Shown here: positions 57,085 to 64,000 of the stretch, in pieces
Layout: every line of letters starts with the position of its first letter
How positions within the stretch are numbered: the stretch's first letter is position 1
NCBI RefSeq assembly: GCF_020497125.1
Contig: NC_059072.1
Location: 68,889,697 to 68,953,696, forward strand
DNA: 64,000 bases
Direction: 5' to 3'
From: Mauremys mutica
Taxonomy: Eukaryota > Chordata > Testudines > Geoemydidae
Position numbers and translations under genes: made by a program
Notes under the pieces: model-generated
Told to the model about the DNA's origin: nothing
Databases searched by the model: none
The model's input: the letters and a program-made list of their open reading frames with translations, nothing else

Positions 57085-58924
57085 GCTGTTAAACTGTTCT
57101 GTAGGGAACAATTCTGCAATGACAAGGGGAAGAACTAGTTGAATTAATTTGGTCTTTTCCACCTCCAAATTAAATAGGACATGTTCCTCCCTGGTATAAC
57201 TTCACACCAGAGATGTCATTAGCAGCATGATTTTATGAAATCCATTTTTGAACTTCCAACATTTGCTTATACTGGATCACATGGTTCTTTTCTGTGAGAA
57301 AATCCGCATAAATGCCCCAGGTGAGAAAACCTCCATAAACTTCTCCTTGGAGTTACCTCCAAGTTCTTCATTCAGGGTGGGTTTTGCTCCTGCATGGAAC
57401 AAGCTGAAGGTCAGAAAGAAAATTGTGCAGACCCCTCATTAACTGTTTAGGTATCAAGCTATCCCCTGCCACAGCCCTTCCTCCCTCCCTCATTCTCAGT
57501 AGCCTCCTCATTTAGACCTTGGAGAGCTCCTTATGGAGCTGTAAGAAGGGGAAGATAGTGTTATGGAGACTGATGATCCCCTCATTTCTATATAGGAGAG
57601 TGAGGATGCATGAACAGAGAATTCTTGCACATCGTTCTGGAGAGTGGGGATGATTCCTTACCTTTCCTGCCTATTTGACTGTACATCCCAGGATGCTAGC
57701 AGAGGTTCAGAAAGTTGAAGTGTTATTTTCATTGTAAACTGGGACCATCCCTCCAGGGAAATTCACAGATGATTGAAAAGAACACCACCATCTGAAACAC
57801 CAAAAAGCATCTTGCTCTCATTTTCACATGTGATTTTGAAGGAAAGAGAGTTTGATTTGGGAAAGGATGTTTTGTTTTTCTTTTTTAACCTATAACAGGT
57901 TACACAGCAGCAGTCAGTTAACTTTGCACTGGACAGAGTGCAGTGTAATGTTTTCCTTCAGCTTTCTAAATTCAATCTGAATGTTAAAAAAATAACATTG
58001 CAGGAGACTTAATGATGGCTTGGAAAATGTATAATATAAAGTGTTTAAGATAAAAGTACAAAAATACTAGGGACAAATTAGATTTTTTTTCTATCTCAGG
58101 GAGCCAGAAAACAAAGTGAAATGTTTTTTAAAACGGAAATGAGACCAGAAACCTGAGCTGGCTAGAACTAGTCGCTAAAGCCAGCTCTCAGTTTCAGATT
58201 TTTCTGTATTTTTGCTATGTATTTCAAGTAGCTTCTGATTTGTCGGAAGTTTCCATCTGTACTATGTGTAATGGATTAAATGTTGAGCAAGGTTGTCACT
58301 TCAAAAATGATGGATTAAGGGACAGAGCTAGAGAGCTAGAAATTATTAAATGGAGCAGTAGATTGGTTCTTCACTCTTTAATCAGCAGAATTCCTGTTGA
58401 AGACAATGGGAATTTTGCTGACACTGGGATCCATATGTTCAAACTATTTCTGCAGGTGGCAAATGTATCCCTTTGGAGTATTTTTTGTTGCTTTGGAGGG
58501 AAATGGGGAGCTTTGTTCTACAGTCTCCTATCATCAGTGAAGAAGGTGAAACATCAGCCCTTGATTTAAATATATGCAGGCAACCAGCTAAAAGGCTAAA
58601 TTGTGGAGGGTAATTAAGCAATAACAATCAAAGCACAAGGGATCTCCTGGGGATAAAGGACAAGGAAAAAGGAATTGATGGCTTGAGGTGCATCAAATGG
58701 CTACTTGGTTATTATTCCCCATGAATAGTCCTATGCATAGGTCATTATTGCTATTACATAGAGAAAAAAATTGTAAGTATCCATTTTTTAATGGTTGGCA
58801 CTCTTTCAATTTCAGTATCACATGCAACTAATTTTTAGAGAAGTAATACCCTGTCCATTAGCCAGTTAAATTGTTTAAATTGTCTCTCATCATTCCATTT
58901 GTCCGTGGGTAATGCAGAATGGCA
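57085..58924. other. Unassigned AT-rich DNA
   Basis: No gene recognised. The 109-codon frame 58240-58569 has no domain and overlaps an opposite-strand frame. Confidence 0.35.
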
Positions 58925-59169
58925 AGGATATGATGGCAAAGGGGTAGGGGGCTACTTAGGGAAAACAAGGGTTTAAAAAGACAGCTCCTAAACAGCCACA
59001 GGAGCTAGCAAACAGGATCCACAAACAGGGGATTTGTGAGGGAGTTTACTGAGGGATCATGAGAGCCAGATACACCTAATATTGTCTAAACTTAGACCAA
59101 AAAACACTCCCCAACAAAACAAACAAACACACAACCCCCCTCCCTGACAAAGCTGCAAGAGGAACAATA

Positions 59170-60063
59170 ATGCAGGCAGAAGTCAAACAGCGGAGTGGGG
59201 GCTATCCAGTTTATTGCACTAAATGCAGCATGTATGATTATCTGCCTTGTGGGCAGGTGGTGTATGTGTGCATTCAGTGCCAGCAGTTCATGGCCCTCAG
59301 AAACCGAGTATGGGCTCGTGAGGCCAGAGTAGATGGTCTGGAGGAGCTAAATGAGATAGAGAGACTTTCCTGGACACAGCAGAGTGTTGCCACACTCAGT
59401 CTGACAGCTTCTGTGCAGTTGAGGAAGATGAACCTCTCGGGGAAGGAGAACATCAAGCTGGGGTGGAGGGAAACTAGCCTATAGTTGGAGCATCCACCCA
59501 GATGAGGTCATGATGTACTCTTGCAGTGAGGATACCTCTCTGTCAGGAAGGATCCCAGTTATTAGGAAAAGGAAGGTAATAGTAATGGGGGATTCAATTA
59601 TTAGAAATATAGATAGTTGGGTTTGTGATGACAGGGAGAACCACATGGTGAATTGCCTGCCAGATGTGAAGGTTGTAGATCCATCTAGACAGACTGGAGC
59701 AGTGCTGGAGAGGAGCCAGTGGCTGTGGTACATGTAGGTACCAGTGACATATGGAAAGGTAAGAGAGAGGTCCCGTAGGCCAAATTTAGGCTGCTAGGTA
59801 AGAGAGTAAAGTCCAGAATATCCATGGTGCATTCTCTGAATTATTTCTGTTCCATGTGCATGGCCAGTCAGGCAGAATTGCAGGGTCTCAGTGTGTGGAT
59901 GAGACAATGGCGAAGGGAGGAGAGGTTTAGGTTTATTAGAAATTGGGGGACATTTTGGGAAAGGGGGAGCCTATACAAGAAGAATAGGCTATACCTCAAC
60001 CGAAACGGAACCAGATGGCTGGCATGTAAAATTAAAAAGGTTGTAGAGGAGTTTGTAAAATAG
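59170..60063 (+). pseudogene. CR1 ORF1: CxxC-pair N-terminus and esterase-like domain, broken
   Basis: An ATG at 59170 starts MQAEVKQRSGG, followed by two CxxC pairs (C16/C19 and C34/C37) that could bind zinc, then a charged helical stretch rich in E and R. After a frame change near 59484 come RKVIVMGDSIIRNID (SGNH block I, GDS present), NCLPDVKVVD and VAVVHVGTSDIW (about 59726-59761, where the usual GTND has Asn changed to Ser). Near 59970-60020, YKKNRLYLNRNGTRWLA stands where a DGLHLN-type block with catalytic Asp and His is expected; here both are gone. ORF1 proteins of CR1 are thought to act in the RNP. This copy could not make an active esterase. Confidence 0.8.
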
Positions 60064-60279
60064 ATGCTGGCGGAAAGCCGACAGGTGTAGAAGAGCACAT
60101 GGTTTGGACAGAGAAATCCCTTAGGGAAGGAACAATTAATGGGGATTCTCTATATCCTAGTAAGGAGGAGAGGATGAAAGTTGATAAAGTACAAATAGCA
60201 ACTGAAGAGAAACAGTCGAATAAAAAGAATCCCATTCAATTACATCAAATGAAGGCAGATAACTAAATACTGAATTTTT

Positions 60280-60890
60280 TTTATAAGTGCTTGTATACAA
60301 ATGCTAGATGTCTAAATATTAAAATGGGTGAGCTTGAGTGCCTGGTATTAAATGAGGTTATTGATATACTGAGCATCACAAAAACGTAGTGGAATGATGA
60401 TAATCAATGCGACACAGTAATACAAGGGTACAAAATATATACGAATGGTAGAATAGGTCATGCTGGTGGGGGAGTGGCACTATAAGAAAGAAAATAAAGA
60501 GTCAAAAAGAAAATAAAGAGTCAAATATAGTAAAAATCTTAAACGAATCAAACTATATCACAGAATTCCTATGCTTGAATAAATAGATTATAGCAGAAGG
60601 AATATACTACCGACCACCTGACCAGGATGGTGATGGTGACTGTTAAATGCTCAGGGAGATTATAGAGGTTATAAAAATAGAAAACTCAATAGTAATTTGG
60701 GATTTTAACTACCCCCATATTGACTGGATACATGTCATCTCAGGATGGGATAAAAATTCTAGACACTATTAATGACTGCTTCTTGGTGCAGCTAGTGCTG
60801 GAACTCACAAGGGGAGAGGCAATTATTGATTTGGTCCTAAGTGGCACACAGAGTCTGGTCCAAGATGTCAATATAGCTGAACTGCTAGGT
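60280..60890 (+). pseudogene. CR1 ORF2 endonuclease N-terminal half, broken by hAT
   Basis: Decayed blocks: CLYTNARCLNIKMGELECLV (Asn kept), LSITKT.WND (Glu of ITETW changed), GHAGGGVAL, GIYYRPPDQDG, and VIWDFNYPHIDW (Gly of GDFN lost, Asp and Asn kept). The block DLVLSGTQSLVQDVNIAELLG ends at the hAT target duplication (60883-60890). The following SSDHELI region should lie after 61706 but is hardly recognisable. Confidence 0.75.
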
Positions 60891-61698
60891 CTGAGGTGGG
60901 CAAACTACGGCCTGTGGGCCACATCTGGCCCACGGGACCCTCCCGCCAGCCCCTGAGCTCCTGGCCCGGGAGGCTAGCCCCCAGCCTCTCCCCCTGCTGT
61001 TCCCCCTCCCGTGCAGCCTCAGTTCACTGTGCCACCGGCGCAATGCTCTGGGTGGTGGGGCTGTGAGCTCCTGGGGCAGCACAGCTGCAGAACCCTGCCT
61101 GACCCAGTGCTCTGTGCTGTGTGGTGCCATGGCTGGTGCCAGCTGGGCAGCACAGCTGCCTGTCCTGGTGCTCTGGGCAGCATGGCTGTAGTGCTGCCAG
61201 CCACCAGTGCTCTAGGCAGTGCGGTAAGGGGACAGGGAGTGGGGGAGAGGGGGTTGGATAGGGGGCAGGGAAGATTGGGGTGGTGGTCAGGGGCAGGGGT
61301 GTGGATAGGGGTCAGGGTGGTCAGAGGGTGGGGAACAGGGGGATTGAATGGGGGGATGGGTCCTGGAGGGGCAATCAGGAAAGGAGAGGGGGGGGGTTGG
61401 ATGGGGTGGCGGGGGGCAGTCAGGATCAGAGGTTCCATGGGCAGTCAGGGGTAGGGAATGGGACGGGGGGTAGATGGGGCAAGGGTCCCGGGGTGGATGT
61501 CAGGGAACAGGAGAGGTTGGATGGGGCAGGAGTCCCATGGGGGGCCATCAGGGGGTGAGAAGCAGGGGGGGGGTTGGATGGGGCCAGGGGCTGGGCCACG
61601 CCTGACTGTTTGGGGAGGCAGAGCCTCCTCTAACAGGCCCTCCATATAATTTCAGAAACCCGATGCGGCCCTCAGGCCAAAAGTTTTGCCTGCCCCTG
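60891..61698. mobile_element. hAT MITE with G-rich core inside CR1 endonuclease
   Basis: The ends CTGAGGTGGGCAAACTACGG and (complement of the right end) CAGGGGCAGGCAAAACTTTTGG are imperfect inverted repeats. The flanks TGCTAGGT (60883-60890) and TTCTAGGT (61699-61706) match at 7 of 8. The subterminal GGCCACATCTGGCCCACGGG and GGCCCTCAGGCC also mirror each other. The core (61210-61600) consists of imperfect G-rich units of the form GGTTGGATGGGGC...GGGGCAGTCAGGGG. It is 808 bp with no transposase. Long open frames on both strands (61011-61454, 61019-61438) are low-complexity artefacts. Confidence 0.88.
61228..61253 (+). other. Predicted G-quadruplex motif
   Basis: Four G runs of 4, 3, 5 and 5 are separated by three loops of exactly three bases (ACA, AGT, AGA), fitting the standard intramolecular G4 pattern with short loops. 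It lies in the G-rich core of the hAT element. Confidence 0.7.
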
Positions 61699-62212
61699 TT
61701 CTAGGTAACCAGCAATTTAACATCCCTGGAGGATGGGGGCGGGGGTGGGGAATACCAAAGAAGCCCACCATGGAACTTCAAAAAGGGGAACTACATAAAA
61801 AATGAGAGAGCTTGCTAAATAGAAATGACAAGGAACAGTCACAAAAGTGTAATGCCTGCAAGCTTCATGGAAATTTTTTAAAAACACCATAATAGAGGCT
61901 CAAATTAAATGTATACGCCAAATTAAAAAAATAGTAAGAGAACCAAACAAATACCACCACAGCTAAACAGAGTAAAAGAGATGGTTAGAGGCAAAATGGC
62001 ATCCTTGAAAAATTGGAAGTCAAATCCTACTGAGGAAAATAGATAGGAGCATAAACTCTGGCAAAATGTAAAAGTATAATTAGGCTATGTCCACAGTACA
62101 GACCTTACATCAGCACAGTTGTACTGCTGTAATTCTTCTGTGTAGGCATTCTATGCTGGCAGGAGAGGGCTCTCCTGCTGGCATAATAAAACACCCCCAA
62201 AGAGTGGTGGTA

Positions 62213-62444
62213 GATCATAGAATATCAGGGTTGGAAGGGACCTCAGGAAATCATCTAGTCCAACCCCCAGACAGATTTTTACCCCAGTTCCCTAAATGGC
62301 CCCTCAAGGATTGAACTCATAACTCTGGGTTTAGCAAACCAATGAGCTCTCTCTTCCTATAAAGGCTGTGTCCTACCCATCAGAGAATTGAATCCCTATC
62401 TGCCATGTGACAGGCAGGGATACTCACCACTATACTAACAAGGA
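62213..62444 (-). repeat. Chimeric SINE: tRNA-Asp head, second tRNA-like part, CR1 tail
   Basis: On the minus strand the order is: tRNA-Asp-like (62444-62373), a 20-bp spacer, and a second tRNA-like stretch with GAGAGCTCATTGG (A box) and GAGTTCAATCC (close to the B box, about 62309-62319). The 3' end is a CR1-like tail: GGTTGGACTAGATGATTTCC, GAGGTCCCTTCCAACCC, TGATATTCTATG. The second part plus tail is a SINE type I recognise from turtles and crocodilians; the tRNA-Asp module in front is unusual. The flanks are hAT sequence on both sides, and the right flank starts exactly at the tRNA 5' base. No target duplication was found. Confidence 0.65.
62373..62444 (-). pseudogene. tRNA-Asp(GTC)-like pseudogene
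   Basis: On the minus strand the 72 nt align without gaps to a vertebrate tRNA-Asp: TCCTTGTTAGTATAGTGGTG at the 5' end, A box TAGTATAGTGG, anticodon loop CTGTCAC with GTC, and a T-arm GATTCAATTC. Decay is clear: the B box deviates (GATTCAATTCT), the anticodon stem has two mismatched pairs, and the acceptor stem has one mismatch plus wobbles. No oligo-T terminator follows directly. It is the 5' module of the SINE above, not a working tRNA gene. Confidence 0.75.
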
Positions 62445-62599
62445 AGCAATGCTTTCCTCTTGACATAGCAATGTCCACACCAGCACTTTTGTCTGTGAAA
62501 CTTATGTCAGTCATGTGTGTGTGTGTTTTTTCAGATCCCTGATTGACAAAATTTTGCAGACAAAAATGCTAGTGTAGACAAAGACTTAGTGAGGCCAAA

Positions 62600-64000
62600 A
62601 AAATATTTGAAGAGCAACTAACACAAGACACAAAAACTAACAGTACGTTATTTTAAGTAGTAGGTAGTGTGCCAAACATTCAGTGGGACCACTGGATGAT
62701 CAAGGTGCTAAAGGAGCACTCAAGGAAGACAAGGCCATTGTGAAGGAGCTAAATGAATTCTTTGCATTGGTCTTCACTGCAGTGAGGGAGAGTCCCACAC
62801 CGGAGACATTCTTTTGAGGTGATAAATCTGAGGAACTGTCCCAGTTTGGGCAGTCTATAGAGGAGATTTTGGAACAAACTGATAAACGTAACAGTAATAA
62901 GTTGTCAGTACCAGATGATATTCACCCAAGAGGGCTGAAGGAATTCAGATATGAAACTACAGAACTACTAACTGTTGTATGTAACCTATCATTTAAATCA
63001 GCCTCTGTATCAGATGACTGGAGGATAGCTAATGTAACAGCAATTTTTTAAAAAGTCTCCAGAGGCAATCCTGGCAATTACAAGTTGGTAAATCTAACTT
63101 CAGTACTGGGCTTATTGGTTGAAACTATAGTATAGTACAGAATTATCAGATACATAGATGAACACAATTTGCTGAGGAAGAGTCAACATGGCTTTTGTAA
63201 ATGGAAACAATGCCTCACAAATCTATTAGAATTACTTGAGGTGGGGGTTAACAAACATGTGGACATGGGTGATCCAGTGGGCATGGTGTACTTGGACTTT
63301 CAGAAGCCTTTGACAAGATCCCTCACCAAAGGCTCTTAAGCAAAGTAATAAATCATGGGATCAAAAGGAAAGTCCTGTCATATATAACTAAATGGTGAAA
63401 ACACAGAAAACAAAGGGTAGGAATTAATGGTCAGTTTTTAAGTGGAGAGAAGTAAATAGTGGTATCCCGCAGGGATCTGTACTGGGACCAGTGCAGATCA
63501 GCATATTTATAAATGATCTGAAATAGGAGGTTAACAATGAGGTAACAAAATCTGCACATGATACAAAATTACTTAATGTAATTAAGTCCAAAGCAGAGTG
63601 TGAAGAGTTACAAAGGATCTCACTACACTGGGTGACTGGGCAATAAATTGGTAGATGAAATTCAATGTTGATAAATGCACAGTAATGCACATTGGGATAC
63701 ATAATTCCAACTATACATACAAAATGATGGAGTCTAAATGACTTATTACCACTCAAGAAAGAGATCTTGGAGTCGTGGTGGATAGTTCTCTTTCAACATC
63801 CACTCAATGTGAAACAGAATGTTAGGAACTAGGAAAGGGATAGATAATAAGACAGTAAATATAATAATCCCACTATATAGAGCCATGGTATGCCCATACT
63901 TTGAATACTTCATCCATTGCTGGTTTCCCCAACTCAAAACCCATATATTATAATTGAAAAAGGTACAGATAAGGACAACAAAAATGAGTAGGGGTATCAA
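62600..64000 (+). pseudogene. CR1 ORF2 linker and reverse transcriptase, decayed and cut by window end
   Basis: Blocks: KELNEFFALVFTAV (62740), SVPDDIHPRGLKEF (62908), DDWRIANVTAIF (63015), GNYKLVNLTSVLGLLVE (63073), SQHGFCKWKQCLTNLLELL (63182), VYLDFQKPLT (63289), [16 protein letters not shown] (about 63457), FINDLK, and SAHDTKL where FADDTKL is expected (catalytic Asp pair lost). Then the thumb (about 63750) and a terminal block with MVCPYFEYFIHCWFPQL (63883-63933). Stops at 63049, 63136 and elsewhere break the frame. The end of ORF2 and the 3' UTR lie outside the window. Confidence 0.82.

Larger units (their letters stand above)
62081..62588. mobile_element. hAT-like MITE (GTCTACACT family), split by a SINE
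   Basis: The left end TAGGCTATGTCCACAGTAC and the complement of the right end (TAAGTCTTTGTCTACACTAG) form inverted repeats. Inner segments GGCAGGAGAGGGCTCTCCTGC (left) and CATAGCAATGTCCACACCAG (right) belong to a turtle MITE I recognise. It lies in CR1 ORF2: the linker reads AAAATGTAAAAGTATAAT before it and GAGGCCAAAAAAATATTTGA after it. The exact target duplication was not resolved. It is interrupted at 62213-62444. Confidence 0.65.
58925..64000 (+). mobile_element. Decayed near full-length CR1, running off the window
   Basis: The 5' UTR-like block (GACAGCTCCTAAACAGCCAC, GGAGCTAGCAAACAGGATCC, GAGGGAGTTTACTGAGGG) corresponds to the 5' block of the minus-strand CR1 at about 53850-53950. It is followed by ORF1 (59170-60063), endonuclease (60280-60890), then a hAT insertion, ORF2 linker, a second MITE with a nested SINE, and RT (62600 to the window end). 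The C-terminal block (ELGKGIDNKTVN-like, FEYF.HCWFPQLK) resembles the 6603-7357 subfamily. Excluding inserts, about 3.8 kb is present. Many stops and shifts make it one of the oldest CR1 copies here. Confidence 0.85.

Noticed and set aside
61011..61649. 147-, 139- and 92-codon frames on both strands
   Set aside because: They lie wholly inside the G-rich core of a hAT MITE; composition alone removes stop codons.
62373..62444. A functional tRNA-Asp gene
   Set aside because: The B box, anticodon stem and acceptor stem are damaged, no terminator follows, and it is embedded as the head of a SINE-like insertion.

Overview
This is a gene-poor stretch of a vertebrate nuclear genome. The best fit is a turtle (Testudines), or failing that another sauropsid. 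The evidence is several CR1 retrotransposon subfamilies with typical octamer tails, CAG-ended hAT elements with 8-bp target duplications, tRNA-like SINEs, TATTA-rich single-copy DNA between them, and short fold-back elements built around a CATTGA/TCAATG core. Lineage is inferred from recognised repeat families; no database search was run. I found no convincing exon of a host protein-coding gene, no functional RNA gene and no CRISPR array. Nearly all coding-like sequence belongs to transposable elements.

Layout. 0-14 kb: a long GGCACCTAA-rich repeat (320-1020), a hAT nested inside a hAT (1850-2612), fold-back MITEs, a 3' CR1 fragment with an open 183-codon frame (6603-7357), and LTR-like sequences (7.5-8.0, 9.3-10.0, 10.1-11.1 kb). 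14-20 kb: a degenerate ~170-bp GC-rich tandem repeat (14.2-15.2 kb) beside a fragment of reverse transcriptase of another clade, two adjoining LTR-like units (15.75-17.58 kb) and MITEs. 20.4-23.7 kb: the youngest-looking element, a CR1 with endonuclease and reverse transcriptase broken only by a one-base shift. 24-40 kb: mostly unassigned DNA with fold-back MITEs, an ancient L3/CR1-like remnant, a G-rich MITE, a Tigger-like element containing a hAT (32.4-33.6 kb) and a SINE. 40.8-41.7 kb: a minus-strand CR1 tail split by a hAT. 45.3 kb: a SINE with a perfect 9-bp target duplication.

46.4-54.0 kb: an almost complete minus-strand CR1 (ORF1 esterase, endonuclease, RT, 3' tail). It is cut by a plus-strand CR1 of another subfamily, which is itself cut by an 819-bp solo LTR. 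54-56.5 kb: a second GGCACCTAA repeat, interrupted by a 1.13-kb LTR and a CR1 tail. 58.9-64 kb: a decayed, near full-length plus-strand CR1 that runs off the window. It holds a hAT and a second MITE, and the MITE contains an unusual SINE that begins with a tRNA-Asp-like module.

The elements form a readable insertion history. CR1 proteins (an ORF1 esterase-like protein and an ORF2 nuclease/RT) drive target-primed reverse transcription. SINEs borrow CR1-like tails. hAT and Tigger copies here are short and non-autonomous, so their transposases must have come from elsewhere. I see no previously undescribed functional system. The most unusual items are the tRNA-Asp-headed chimeric SINE, the near-intact CR1 ORF2 and the tandem repeat.
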